Of a stretch of DNA of 64,000 bases, positions 48,701 through 61,300 are shown piece after piece. A program made the translations under genes and the position numbers. The first letter of the stretch is position 1. Each line of letters starts with the position of its first letter. Source of the stretch: Ooceraea biroi (taxonomy: Eukaryota; Arthropoda; Insecta; Hymenoptera; Formicidae); NCBI RefSeq assembly GCF_003672135.1, contig NC_039507.1, positions 3,224,001 to 3,288,000 of the forward strand, read 5' to 3'. The notes beneath the pieces were generated by a model, which worked only from the letters and a program-made list of their open reading frames with translations, was not told the origin of the DNA and made no database searches.

Positions 48701-51700
48701 CACACCGGTATTCTGCGTCACATCCCGTGTCACATGCAACCGTGGTTTCATAACGATTGAATTTCTTCTAATACGGCGTACTCGTGTCGCGTAAATACGT
48801 TGGTTTTATTTCGCATATTGTTGCACCGGAAGGAAGTCTGCCTACGCAGTGCCCCGATACGCTTCAATAATGCCAATATGGTGTGTAACTCCTCCTACAC
48901 TGACTACATGTAACAAAAAGATCACTTTTTTTTTAACGATTTCGCGCAAATAGGGTACAAAAATATATAAAATTCAAATCTGGATGTATTAAATCGATTG
49001 AAATGAAATATTACGTATACAGAATGCAGCTGTGAATCGATATTAATCAACGTTAACTAAGATTCGAGTCCTTGTTCCAAATTATATCCGCTGGAACTGC
49101 CCGCCTTGGAAATTTTCTTATTTTTTTCAATTATCTATCATCACTCTCGCACATGAATCTCGCCGCGAAATTAATAACAATCATTATCTGTATCAACAAC
49201 ATACGGCGCGATTATAGAAAATCCACATCATTTCGGAGACGTATTTTTTTCTACGTAAAGCATGACAGGCACAAAAGCGGAAAACAACCGCATTATCACG
49301 TTTACGTGCCCGCGCGATCATGAGAGTACAGTGATAGATAAATCGTGATCGTTGATCCGTAGAATTAGAACTCCGAGGGAGTCATACAAATGCGTTACTC
49401 GAGAGTGTTGATTAGAAGTAAATCCCTAGTGGAAAGTCCGTAAGATTTCAGTTCCACGGTATTGAAAGTGTATTTAGAAGGATAACGTAAGTAACGGTAC
49501 CATTACGCGATCACGGATTCTGGAAATGACGTCTTTATACGAGAAAACGATACGATCACATTGGATGTCATAGATGTCTGAGAAGATTCACGCTACGAGT
49601 GGTATAATCATGATGATGTAATCGATAAAAATCGTTGATTGCGATTCAAGGCGGTTTATGCAAAACTCTCAGTTACGTTGGGTGATTTATGCAAAACTCG
49701 GGGAATTTTATCAATATGCATCATTGTTAGATCATGATATTACAAGCACGATAAAGTCATGAAGCCGATCGACGTTATTTCTCTCTTCTTTGCTTCGGTT
49801 TGATATTGAATTTGATAAGAATTGTCGTTACTTTCTATTTAATATTTAATGCACGACGAATAAAATACCAGATGCAAATTCGAGACAATATCGCTTGTGA
49901 AATAGCGAATAATAACAAGCTATTGCGACGTCGATTGCTATCTCTTAATGACTTTCATTTCTCAAAGTTGTCGACTGCAATTAGATTAAGCATATCCGCA
50001 GTCTCCGATAAGAACGCACCTACGTTTTTCTCGTACGAACGATGGATAGCGCACATGTAGGAAGTAATGGTAGAAAATTTGAAAAAATCGTCATCGATGT
50101 TACGATGTTTGCGGTTGATCGGACGATTAATACGTCAGCGATATCAAAGAAACTGCTTAATATCTCGTCATAATAGCATCATTCTCTTTCATTCTCGTCA
50201 CTACATTGTTTTTCTATAAAGTTTTATTTGCATACCAGTTTGCAATCCCAACTTACGACTTTAGAATTAATCAGCTGTTTAATATTCGAAGAAAAAGCAG
50301 AAATTCCTTTGAAGGAACTATCGTTCGCATTATTAAAGATTAAATAATCTAATCTAAATTCTGCTTCAACATGTTTATGTTTCATATTACGTGGTTGTTT
50401 GCGGACATTAATTACTTGCATTTTTCCAACAATGAATAAATTCAAGCATTGATAAATCGAATGAGGAAATTATAATTGCAAGTCTTGTCAGATATGCTCA
50501 GCGAACTTTACTCTCAGAGTTTGAAGATGAAGTTGGCGTCGAATGAGGATAATCTGGAAATGTGACTCACCCTTCACCTTCGCTGGGCTTTAGTGGTAAA
50601 CGGGCTCCGAGCTCAATCGCGGATGCCAAAAAGGTCACGTACAGGTCCGCTGCACCTCTCCACAACTTTTTCCTGCAATTAAAAACTTAAGGTTTATCGT
50701 GTACATACCCATCGACTTGGATTGCATTATATGTCACATCGAGAAATCTCCTGTTTGCAAGTCTGATTCAAGGAAGGAAACGACAAATGACGTTATCGGT
50801 ATCAAGGACGTTGAAACCACGTGGAATTGGAATAATGTAACGTAGAGAATTTTTCCTCGACACAAACAGACCTGAATATATCAAGGAGCTTCTCGGTACG
50901 ATTACGGTCGAACATGTCTTCCACATTGAGGTTGTCGATCTTCAGATGCACTTCGTACTTGGTCAAATTCTCTCTCTCGAGTACATTCATGTCGAGCACC
51001 TTATAGCGGGTCTCGTAAGTGTGCTTGTTCAACCCCACGATCTCCAACTAAAATCATTGTCGATTATTAGCATGATCAACTGGCAGAGGATTTGAATTGT
51101 TAATATATATCTTACCTGAAAATATTTTTTATCTTTCGGTGCGACCCCGTATAAAAAGCCATGGTGATCTTTCTTACTGTATGTATAATGTATCCATGAT
51201 GGGAGATCGGGGGCGTTCAGCAAGGAGGGTTGGTATGAAAATTGATCAGAGTGACCTGACAAGAGTAAGGCGACACAGTATAAATATTTGACATATATGC
51301 GACGAAAACACATGTGTTTTAAGGGATAAAGAATAAAAAAAATGGAAAAAAATAGCAGAAGATTTATGATAAAAATTTGCTATGTCAGCCGATGTTGAGA
51401 AAACAAGATTGATACGGCCTAGAATGATATTAATGTGACAATAGTTTTAAAATAAACAAGATGGTTTTCTGAATACAACCGCTCAGATATCCAAACATAT
51501 CGTTACGTGATCTAGGATCTTTTAAGATTTGTAAGATCCTTTCACTTCTGTTAAAGTGATTGATCGAGTCAAGTTGAAGAATAGGCACACAACTTTTCAC
51601 GCGTGCGAGCGTGGGAAGCGGCTTTGTCTGTCTAATTTAGGAAATATAGTGCGTTATATAAAAGAGTATTCTTATCAAGGGACAACTCTAATGGCTCGTT

Positions 51701-52474
51701 TTGTATACGATTAAAATTGTTTGAAGGCATTGAATTAGAAAGTACAGCGGTATGTGACAATGTTGGTAGTAATTAAGGTCAGCGCAACGTTTACGACGAT
51801 CCAGCAAGTAATTGCTATTCGTAGCGTGCTACGAATGACGTACGAAGACGTAATTCAATTTCATATTGTGAAAGAGATTAACGGGTACACACAGATAGGA
51901 TAATTATAGCGGTATTGTTTTCATCTATTTTAGGAAAACCGGCTAGGATGTTCATATATTTTTGATATCGATTTGCACGCAACGAAACCACGCGAGAAAA
52001 TTGATAATTATGTGCAATTGATTGCTAAATAAATTCAATAAGATTTAGTGGAAATTTTTTTAGGATCACCTATTTTTTACAAAAATGATAATCTTTACAT
52101 CTATTTTTATCATTGTCTTTGTTACAATATTATAAAAACAGGTGTCTGTACCAGAAAAGATGAAAAATGAAAATAGTACAATCCGTTAGCTTTTTCTTCT
52201 TTTCGTTGCATCGTATTTGCTTATTTTTTCTTTTAAACAATTAATGATTCTTTGATATAGGAGGGGGAGGGTTCAATGGAACCATTAATTATGATACTGA
52301 AATATTATAGGATACTTTTACCAGTTAAGAGAAGTTAGGTATGCGTCTCTTACCATCTGCACTCCAGTCGAAAGTATCCGGTGTGATAGGAATGACAAAG
52401 ACCTCCGTCATTAGAATGCTCTCGGCGGCGACAAAGGCCACCAACGTCGGCAATAATATTACGCCTGGATGCAT
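36532..52474 (-). CDS. SGCE: Alpha/epsilon-type sarcoglycan, 9 exons, complete
   Basis: Exons (minus): 52474-52354, 51255-51116, 51047-50872, 50672-50571, 45886-45712, 45174-44927, 39349-39278, 38745-38602, 36739-36532; 461 residues (human SGCE 437). All nine phases match. Sarcoglycans are part of the dystrophin-glycoprotein complex at the sarcolemma. Visible: signal peptide about 1-18 (MHPGVILLPTLVAFVAAES); cadherin-like extracellular region with YQPSLLNAPDLPSWIHY, VLDMNVLEREN and MNVEE-like NLNVEDM; N-glycosylation sites NLT (114) and NRT (136); the cysteine-bearing block FRLDWCSFRL; a membrane span about 292-317; and a long cytosolic tail. The tail motif KREPTPIEGIGNNGIQMVQY parallels the human tail, and the last exon carries RPNPPPYTGP. 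Insects have one gene for the alpha/epsilon pair, so the symbol is by homology. The intron after 45712 is GC-AG. Confidence 0.92.
37259..37954. mobile_element. Long foldback (inverted-repeat) element nested in the hAT element
   Basis: Two arms of roughly 290 bp face each other: the left arm starts AGTATAGCGGACGGAAAAAT and the right arm ends with its inverse. Internal blocks such as GCAGGTCCTGACGGAGTCAG and CAACATTCCGGCCAAACGGT appear in both arms. The spacer is about 115 bp. TTA flanks both sides (about 37256-37258 and 37953-37955), which could be a 3-bp PIF/Harbinger-type duplication; this is not firm. No ORF. Confidence 0.8.
38028..38266. repeat. Second hAT end copy inside the composite
   Basis: Starts CACTGACGGATCCTGG with the same 5' sequence family as the element's left end and shares the element's right end. 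On its own it would be a 239-bp MITE, but the eight bases before it (TGTGTGTG) do not match the CTTGTTAT after it. Confidence 0.6.
38602..38745 (-). CDS. SGCE: Sarcoglycan exon 8: conserved tail segment
   Basis: Between TTTATAG and GTAGAA, reads SEKREPTPIEGIGNNGIQMV and on to LSAQPSSPNDSLSQSP. It aligns by eye with the human epsilon-sarcoglycan tail segment MQTPDIQLVHHSAIQKST. Ser/Pro-rich end. Confidence 0.8.
38746..39277 (-). other. Sarcoglycan intron 7
   Basis: Minus-strand intron GTACGT…TTTATAG. AT-rich, no other feature. Confidence 0.75.
39278..39349 (-). CDS. SGCE: Sarcoglycan exon 7: start of the cytosolic tail
   Basis: Seventy-two bases between TTACTTAG and GTACGT, reading VDPESDEYFDELFNIFLMRK and ending QPV. 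It is too short to appear as an ORF. It is linked by phase to exon 6 upstream and exon 8 downstream. Confidence 0.8.
39350..44926 (-). other. Sarcoglycan intron 6 (5.6 kb)
   Basis: Minus-strand intron GTAAGC…TTACTTAG. It has a CpG-rich block at about 40260-40920 with a (CACG)n-like patch near 40810, which might be an internal promoter or enhancer. ORFs at 40437-40751 and 41636-42010 lack recognisable sequence. No nested gene seen. Confidence 0.7.
44927..45174 (-). CDS. SGCE: Sarcoglycan exon 6: membrane span
   Basis: Reads LEEDQQSIQHESARRG, then a hydrophobic helix IFVPVILLLVLGALLSIALC, then LHHEKL before a GTAAGC donor. Reading through that donor gives an immediate TAA, so a short-tailed isoform ending HHEKL is possible. 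Splicing to 39349 in phase 2 adds the cytosolic tail. Confidence 0.85.
45175..45711 (-). other. Sarcoglycan intron 5 with a GC donor
   Basis: Minus-strand intron beginning GCAAGT and ending TCCTGCAG. The phase-0 join gives CSFRL-LEEDQQ. No GT donor in the right phase is near, and GCAAGT is the usual form of GC-AG introns. Confidence 0.75.
45887..50570 (-). other. Sarcoglycan intron 4 (4.7 kb)
   Basis: Minus-strand intron GTGAGT…TGTTTCAG. It contains a CAGT/CAGC tandem patch at about 47150-47212. Short ORFs (48007-48240, 49072-49323, 49800-50060, 50224-50445) have no protein-like character. No nested gene recognised. Confidence 0.7.
47150..47212. repeat. Degenerate (CAGT/CAGC)n tandem repeat
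   Basis: Four-base units CAGT and CAGC repeated about a dozen times with interruptions, in sarcoglycan intron 4. Confidence 0.8.
51256..52353 (-). other. Sarcoglycan intron 1
   Basis: Minus-strand intron GTAAGA…CTTGTCAG. AT-rich, no other feature. Confidence 0.8.
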
Positions 52475-53919
52475 GATCGGTTCTGCTGGAAAGTGTCAAC
52501 AGGCGACGCCGACAATGGAAAGGTCGATTGATGACATCGAGATACGATCACGTAGACGATAAAAAATTATAATAGTCTTTTCAACGCGGGGCGATTGGAA
52601 TAACTTTGGGATTTATTTTTAAATTTATTTTTAAGTTTAATTCTCACAATTTCATAGAATATAGCGAGTGATCATTAAATCTGTGTTTGTTCCTGTAATC
52701 ACACAAGATAATACAGATAAAATTCCAGGAAGTCTAGATAACGCTTCAAAATTGTTTAATTGGAGAAACCATTAAATATTAATACACTCCATTAAAAAAA
52801 AAGAATAATAAAACAGTAATAAAAAAGTATTAGAGCTATCAACAATTGTTCATCTAGTTTACTAATTTGTAAAATAAAACAGAGAGAATCAGCTGTAAAT
52901 TCAAAAATATTACTCGTTCCACGTGTGTTTTGAGCGAGATTCTCATGAAATATGACTCGTTCAGAATCATAAAAAAATCTCAAAAACATTATTAGCTTTC
53001 TTATTAAAGATGTACCTCATGTAAAATACGACGTGCGTTCGCAACGAGACGAAACGCGATTAATGTTCTTCGTTATCAGGTGATTTTCAAGAAAAATCGT
53101 GATACTTCTGCCAGAATCAGCGCCATGATTCACGTGTAGAGCAGTTGAAAAATCGCGGCGTATTTTCTTTGTAATTTTTATAAAATGAAAATAAAACGTA
53201 TACGTGGAACGGTACGCGTTTACGCGTGAGGAAAGTACGCGTCGTTCCCGAGCAAAACACTGCTCATCGTATCGGTTGTTCTCGATAGTTTTTGCAGGGG
53301 TATAGCATTAGTGCTAGTCAGGCGTGATGCCAATGGCTTTTGTTCTCCACGATACAAGGAGAGGTCTAACATCTCTGCAACGGCACAGCTTGCAACACAA
53401 CCTTACTCGGAAACTTTGCACGGATCTCTCTCATTTTTGCGTCATACGTATTGGAGCGATTGTCCTTTTAGCTTATTTAGATTTCTTAAACACCAACATC
53501 TCTCTTTTTTATTTATAACGCGTTCTATGTTACTGTAGCAATGCATCTTAATCTTTGTAGGTGTGAAATAGAAAGGAATAAATGTAGAAACTTTTCGAGC
53601 AGGACCGGTAAAACATTGAAATCACATAAGTATATACTTTCATTAAATTTGATTTCGGAAGATATAAATTGTTTATACGAATATTACAACGAATTTGGAT
53701 AGTGGTGTAGATTTAAGCTACTAATCTTCTTTCATAATTGCCAAATCGACGTTTGAAAAATCCGATTTTAATTTTCTAAATTTACTGCTTTATGCTTCTT
53801 GGATGTAATATTACACATGTAACTTATGAAAAACATTTTGGATTCACCGGTATTATTACACAACGCAAAAAGTAAAGAAGAAAACATTATTTATTATTTC
53901 AAATGCAACGCAACTAAAC

Positions 53920-53922
<3 letters not shown>

Positions 53923-53982
<60 letters not shown>
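53923..53982. repeat. (GA)n microsatellite, about 30 units
   Basis: Uninterrupted GA run of about 60 bases at the edge of a CpG-rich island. GA runs of this kind can bind GAGA factor in insects; that role is inference here. Confidence 0.95.
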
Positions 53983-53985
<3 letters not shown>

Positions 53986-56900
53986 GGAGAGGTCATTACT
54001 TCCTCGAGATCTTACTTCACAAAACCTCGCCGTAACAATTGATGCACAACGATCTCACCGAGTCGTTTACGTTACGCAATACGGTCTCGCAGAAATACGG
54101 TCACCACATGCACGCGTATGTCCCGCGAGTGATAAATTCAGAGGAGGAACCCTGAAAGCAAACGCGCGTCCAAGTGGCGACGCGATATTTCTGGCGTGCC
54201 GTCGCTGTAATTTCACGACGGGTCGCGGGAAAACGGGCGGCGCGGTATCGATCGTCGCGCGGCGATACCCTGATACACCACCTCCGTTGAGGTTGAAGAT
54301 CCGCTCGCCCGACGGTACTTATTCCGACGAGACAATATAACGCGCTATGAAAATTCGGCGACGCAATTCGCCAATATTCACGCCGCCAACATCATCGACA
54401 TCGTCGTTGACGATCGGTCGGTCCGTCGGTCGTCGTCGGTCCCTCTCGGGTCGCCGTCGCGCGTGCGTCGGCAACGGGTAACTATGTGAAGACACACGCG
54501 AGACGCACACGTGCAGGGATCTCCGCGCTTGCGGAAGCCGTCGTCGTCTGGTGCGTCGATGTGTCGCGGGTAGACGACACCGCCGATCGGGTCAATGCGA
54601 TGCACGACGGAACAAAAACCATGACGGTCGGACGCGGGTGTGGAGTCTGTTTGCATTAACGTCGGAAGCACGTGCGGCCTAAAAAAATCGCGCGGCACGA
54701 CGACAGTCGCGGAGACACGTTGCGACCAAACGGGATATCAAGTCCGGATCGACGGCGTCGGGAGAGGAAAAAAAGCCGGGAGAAGACTGAACGCAGCGCA
54801 TTAGGTGCTCGCGCGCGCGACTCCTCGTTACATGCGCAGCTGGAACATCGTTTTCCGACTCATACATCGCTTTCAGGACTGTATCACGTTGCACGAGCCA
54901 GGAGAAGCTTATTTCCTTAATCTAAAAGGGTTAGACAGATGTTTGATCAATGTTTAATTGCAGTCACGGATCGCTTAACGATGTTGAAAATCATGTTCAC
55001 ACAACAAGAGAAGTAGCGAAATATACGCTGGAAATGACTTTTTGCAGAGGGATTTTGATGTGTCTCAGAGATGCGGTCGTTTGTTTCTATTTCTATTATA
55101 TTTCTATCATTGTTATCTTTGAAATAAAATTATAAGTCTCAATTTAATTTTATAATCCAGTTGTTACGAATATTCCTTTTCGTTTTTACATGTAACGAAT
55201 TGTGGCGGCTTATCTTATATAGTAACGTTCGCGCACATATGATAATGACGTTCGTTGATCCAGCTAAACATATTTCCACAAACGCAATCGCTTTCATTGA
55301 CGCAACTATTATCGCCTTTCACACATCGTGATGACATACTTTTGCTAAAACTTCCGTTCCGCTCATTATTACAGCGCCCTATCGATGACAAAATAAGTTT
55401 TTACGCCTGAAGAAGACACGGCTCTGGCTAGATGCTAACGGGAAATTTAACTGAACAAAAACTGTTAAATAAGGCTGCATTCTCTTACGTAAACATATCG
55501 TGTATTTCCTAGAATGCACACAATTCGAATTGTTTGAGATCGAGCAAACTCGCATTGCATATTTAACTGTTTATTTCTTTAATTTTTTAAACGCATTTTG
55601 AACCATTTTTAAATGCATTTATAAAGATAATATATATTTTATTGATGTTTTGGTTTGATCTTGAAAATTACATTGAGACAATATCGTTTTATTACTAGTT
55701 AATGATGTTTTAATTTTTGTCTAGCTATTCTTAAAGATGGAATGAAAACTTTATATCAAACTAAAAGAATTTAAAAGATTTTCATTCTATCTTTAAAAAT
55801 ATTTTTACCTATTTATGCAGAAAGAGAAATAAAAAAATATAGAAAATAACATTGGATCGTAATAAAAGTAGCGTTAATTGTTTTTAAATATGATTCGATG
55901 CATACAAACTTAGCTTTTATAAAATATTTATTCTTGTGTATAGTACAAAAAGATCACAGTGTTTTTTTCATATTTCCATCACGATAAACAGATAATAGAT
56001 AGATATTCAAATTGCTAAATAAAGAGGAGGAATAAATCATCATTAAAAGTCTCAATTTCACCTTAAAACTACATACATACATTTAACAAACATTAACGAG
56101 ACTATTTTACACGTGAGTTTTTCTCCATTATCTCAATCTCGATTTTATCTTCAATTTATTCCATACGTAAGATGCATGCAAGCACTATTACGCACATATA
56201 TATTACATTGTATACTACACTACACGCGAACAAGCTGATAAATTTTCTGAATCGTAGTTTTAATCGACATGAGATTATTTATGACAATGTTTTCCGAGGG
56301 AAATCTCCAAGCGCGTACGCGATAGCCGATTCAATTTGAGATTCACCTGTGAATCCCCGCGTGTTTGCGCGCGATTCAAGCGATTTCCGAATTATCGTCG
56401 ACGTTTTTCCCGGAGTCGGAGTCGGAGCGAACGTTCCGCGTGATGCAGTGTATCGACCGTCACGATAACGCCGATCTTCGTTGGCGCATAAAAGCCCCGG
56501 CTGTCATCTCGATGTCTGTTCATACCAGAAACTGTCAACGATGCTAGAGAGTACCGATCGATGTCGACTGGCATTGATGCTTAGTTGCTGATATCGCGGT
56601 TGCGACATGCATATTTTAAGACGAATATTGATAAATGATACGCTGCTACTGGAGCGCGCAACTTTTTTTTCCATTTTCGGTCTTTTTCTGCAGTGAGCTG
56701 TCCGACTAAAATGTGACAAATTTTCCTCGTTCGTGAACATCTTTCTTCTCTTTTTAGCCGAAGATTTTAGCTGTTTCGGCTCAAATATTTATTTACTCGA
56801 ATGATATAACCATCCATAATCCAGAGTAAATTACTTAGAATACTATCCGGATGATTATTCAAATAGCTATTGACGTATTTTGCATGACCTGTTGCACTTG

Positions 56901-57696
56901 AATAGTCATTCGAAAGAATTCGAATAAGGAATAAATAATCGTTTGTACCTATAGTGGGCGAAATGAACATGAAAGTCGAGAAAGAAAGATACTACCATCT
57001 AAATCTGAATAAATCGCATGAATAGTAGAAAGCATCGTGCAATATTATTTTCTCCCATAAAATTATTCCGTTTCTTTTATTCTTTCGTTATCATGCAAAT
57101 TCTTTATTTTCGTCGTTTATTATTTTGTTACTTAAAAGTGATTATTTTTTCGCTAGTACTTAGCAGTTATTCTAACGAATTCTTTTTTTCAATTTACAGT
57201 TGTTATCCGCCGATTGCGGATCTCGATCGTCAATCGGAATCGTCGATCGCCGGCACGAGAGTCCCGGAGCCACGTGACGGTGCGCGCGCGCCGCGGCACG
57301 CGCGGGTGTAGATACGGTACTGCTATTGACGTCCGTAGTAGGCGTGGCCTCACCGCCGCCGATAGAGGGATATATTTACGCGCACAAGACTTTTCTCTCC
57401 CGTGCGCCAACGCAACCGCGACTCGACGCACGACGTAACGCAACGCAACGCAACGCGACGAGACAACGTGCACGACGCAAGGCACCGGGTTTCTTCCGCG
57501 TCGTTCTCTCTTTTTCTCCTGTCCTGCGATGATTGACAATGTGTACATACTCGACGCGGGCCGACAGCGTTGAGATCGAACGCGACGACAAGCGGTGCAT
57601 CGCACGGTGCGCGAGCGCGACTTCCTCTCGTCGCGGGGGTTGACTTATTTCTCTCCTCCTCCTATTCCTCCTCCGCCTCTCCTTCTCTTCTTCCTT

Positions 57697-57735
57697 GTTG
57701 TCCTCGTCATCGTCATCGTCATCGTCGTCGTCGGC
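57697..57735. repeat. (CGT/CAT)n trinucleotide repeat
   Basis: TCGTCATCGTCATCGTCGTC-type repeat in the presumed INPP5A 5' region, following a (CTCCT)-rich pyrimidine stretch. Confidence 0.85.
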
Positions 57736-58104
57736 GCATGTGATATCGTCAACTGTGTTTATTTCACGGCGCTGCTTGTGCGCGCATCACCGGGGCTGCG
57801 CTTTCCCCGAAAGGTGCGAGACGCAGGAGAACTCTTTCGCCGCTCCGACGGTGCGATCGGAAGAGGGGCGGCGTGAAGAGGACACGGGCAAAAGGAGAGA
57901 GGACAGCGGGACGGAAAGAGACAGAAGAGAACGAGATAGGTGCATAGACGACCGCGACGACTACGAGCTACCAGTGGTGTGTGTGCCTGTGTCGTGCGGG
58001 TGCACTAGTGTGTGACACGAGTGAGTGCGTACGTGCGTGCGAGCGAGCGACGTGCGCGGTCGCCGTCGATCGTCGCACGGTCGTGGGTGCTGCCAGTGCT
58101 CGAC

Positions 58105-58180
58105 CGTCATCATCATCGTCGTCGTCGTCGTCGTCCTTGTCGTCGCTGTTGTCGTTGTCGCGTCGTCGTCGTCCTCTAAT
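58105..58180. repeat. (GTC)n trinucleotide repeat
   Basis: TCATCATCATCGTCGTCGTC-type repeat continuing with interruptions, about 170 bases upstream of the INPP5A start codon. Confidence 0.85.
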
Positions 58181-58344
58181 CCTAGTCAGTAAAGTGCGGT
58201 GCGGTTCGACAGGCTGCGTGCGCACACTGGAGTGCGCCCCGTCGTCGTCCGACAACGACGACAACGTCGCGGTAACCGACGATCGCGCTCTCCAGAACCC
58301 AGAAGACCAGCTTCGGAGTCGGTACCGATCACCCGGTCGTGAGA

Positions 58345-61300
58345 ATGGCGGGCAACGGCGTCCCGGTCCTCCTCATCACCGCAAACGTCGGAAGCATCTT
58401 CGAGGAGGTAGGTAACGTCGATTACGAGGTCGTAAACCGGCGAGAAGCGCGATCGATCGATTCGATAATTCGGTATTTCGTGCCGAATTATTTGCTAGCG
58501 CGACACCACGCGACCTACTTGTCGCCGCGGTTCACGCGGATTCCGTATATTCGCGTACGGAACCCACGGCACGTCGTGGACACAGCAACATGTGCCCACC
58601 GATCGTTCCTCTCGATCCGCGTTTCGATCGATCGCGCTCGAGAAAGTCGGTCCGCGCGGTCGGTCTCGGCGAAATTTGAAGACCGTTCTAGTTAGCCGCG
58701 TGTTCGTCCTCCGCGCTTTCTTCCAACTTCTCGCCTCTCCTCTCTTTCGCCCGCTCGCACCTAATTATTTCGTTCATTTCGTCATTTATCAGTCACATTC
58801 ATTAACGTTCATCTGCGTGCGATAACGCGACTTTGTTGCAAGATCCTGACCCACCGGCTGAAATGTATTTCTTCGAACGTTTGTTATGTGTGTTCGAAAT
58901 TTGAAACTTGTAGAATTTGATATAAATGGTCGACGGATCGCACTGTAGAACATATCGAACGTTGTGCAATATTGCGATATAATTATAGCGATAATAACAG
59001 TTTAAGGAACCGCGCATATCTTTTTTTTATCTTCCAGCTGTTTTTACAAGATATTTTTCATATTTTGTACAATTCGAAAAAGAAAACATGCGACGTTATG
59101 AATACTCATGGAGGATCATTTCGCGATCGTATGTTTTGTTTTGAACAGCCTATGCTGAAGAACTCCGGAGCTGTTTGTAAGTTTTACGCATTTTTCCTTA
59201 TTTTTCGATCTTGACGCGTCAAGTATCACGAGAGAGATATTTACATACATATGCAAATTTACGATAATTCCACATAAAATCAATAGTTGCATACTATGAA
59301 ATATGCATAACTGTAAAATGGATCCTTATTGGAGAATTATATAAAATGTGAAAAAGTTCGCGAAAGATAAAGGAAAGGAAACTTTACGGAGTTCAATTCT
59401 AGAATCTCGCGTTCGAGCGACCAATCATTGTTCTCCTTCGTGCAGGATTCAAATAGAATCTATTTCAGGACTACTTAAGCAAAAATTGGCATTGGGAATC
59501 GATAAGCAAGTGGAAAAAAATGGATTAACTCAGAGTTCTTGATATTTCGCATTTATAAAACTTACGTGACTCACTTACTTCTGACATATATGTGTGGTAT
59601 TCAAAAATTTCAAATATAATCACCGTTATTGTTTGTACTTGTATCTTATTATAGGTTTCATATTGATGTTTGCGTTCGCCGCAGGAAAAATAACAGTATA
59701 GGTCAACAGTATAGGTTGTTTGTTGCTAACTGAAAGCCCTCCGTAATATATAAAAGAAATAACAAAGCTGATTTTGAGAAGAAGAGAAATTCGAGTCGAG
59801 AGTAAAAGAGAGAACATTGCGGGCGCATTTTTGCACCGTTTTGGCAATTCCTCGTCAAAGTATCGTGATTTCATGTGTAAACTTGATTATTTTATATTTT
59901 GCCGCAGGTGTTTACCGTCACTTGGTTTTATAGATGTAAACACGATATATATATTTACGTATATAAATAAGGAAGGAAAGAACTTACCCTACTTCTTTTC
60001 CCACATATGTGACAATAAATTTCACGAAATCTACATACACGCTGACATCGCGAACGCGAGCGGGGTAAGAGAAACTCGCATTCGATATCATTCGTTATCA
60101 GGACTCGCACTCGCGTTACTACTGACGTTTGTTGATATTTCCGTCGTAGTATTAATTTCCCCATACCATCATCTGGCGATGTGTGTCTTTGTTTTAACGT
60201 CTTTCTAGATGCACACTTCGTGTGCTGGATTCGTGATTATTACAGCGATCGATTATCGTGTCATCATCATTATCAATATCATCATCATCATCATCATCAT
60301 CTGCGTGAAGGAAAGAACTCGGCGCGTTTTATTGTGTTGTACAGGGGCGTGGAGAGATGTTCCGCGCGCGGTATCGATATCCTCCCGTATGACGTTAACG
60401 ATCTATTAATGTATCCACGCGCCGTCGACTATCTCATTAAGCTTTTCTTTAAAGTGCACGGGGTATGAAGGATTGGGAGACTAATATCCGTGATTTTCCT
60501 TGCAGCCCAGTGTCATGCTAAAGATATGGACGGAGGAATTTTTATCCGTAAGTATCCTTGCGTGGAGCATGTCAAATAGAACGAGAGAGGGACGCACGTG
60601 TACGCTTACGAACGGATTGCTTTTTTTTTCCCAGACCATATCGAAGCTGGACCCGAAATTCATAGCGCTGCACTGCCAGGAAGTGGGTGGAAAAAATTAT
60701 GAGCAGAGCATGAGGCACGTGGAGGACTTCGTTAGGTAAACCGCCTTTTAATCTCGATTTTATGCACGCTGTGCGATTTTTCCTTGCAATATGCCTTCAT
60801 TTCAATATACCGATATGTCTGTCCTTTTTTAATTGCGTATGCACGTCGCGATGAATTTTAATGGTGATACGAATGGTATACACACGCGTGTACGTGAAGA
60901 ATATTTTTGTAGATTCCACAGTTCTCGTATTGTAATGTTATTAAATAGAGCTTCTTGAAAGGTTTCAAACGCGCTACAATATTTGGCGCTAATTTTATTA
61001 TTCGCATTCAATGCGGACACTTCGTGTCTATAAACTACATTAATTACCTCATTAATTTTTTTACAAATTCGGAGGATCCTATAGATTTATAGTGTTTTAA
61101 TTTGTGATCCCTAGCGCTGCATTGATTAAACGAATTTTTTCTAAACTATCAAAACACAAATAGCGTCCTTTCTCTTTCCACGTACACGGTATTGAATATG
61201 ATTTAACGCATAACTGGCAGAAAGGGATAAAAATAGACGTATCACGCATGGTTCTATAGTTGAGTGGATCACTTCAAAAGATAAACTGATTCAATGATAT

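Larger units (their letters stand above)
52475..58344. promoter_or_regulatory. Head-to-head intergenic region, sarcoglycan and INPP5A
   Basis: About 5.9 kb between the two start codons. It holds a (GA)n run at 53923-53982, a CpG-rich island at about 53990-54900, AT-rich DNA at about 55100-57200, and a second CpG-rich, low-complexity block at about 57190-58344 that is probably the promoter and 5' UTR of INPP5A. ORFs in the CpG blocks are Arg/Ser/Asp-rich translations of (CGT)n and similar repeats on both strands and are not proposed as genes. Confidence 0.5.

Noticed and set aside
54378..54698. Long overlapping ORFs on both strands in the CpG island (also 53921-54340 and 57968-58415)
   Set aside because: They translate GA, CGT and CpG repeats into Arg/Asp/Glu-rich strings on both strands and have no family resemblance.
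59774..60208. 144-codon ORF in INPP5A intron 1
   Set aside because: Contradicted by the well-supported INPP5A splice model; sequence is not protein-like.
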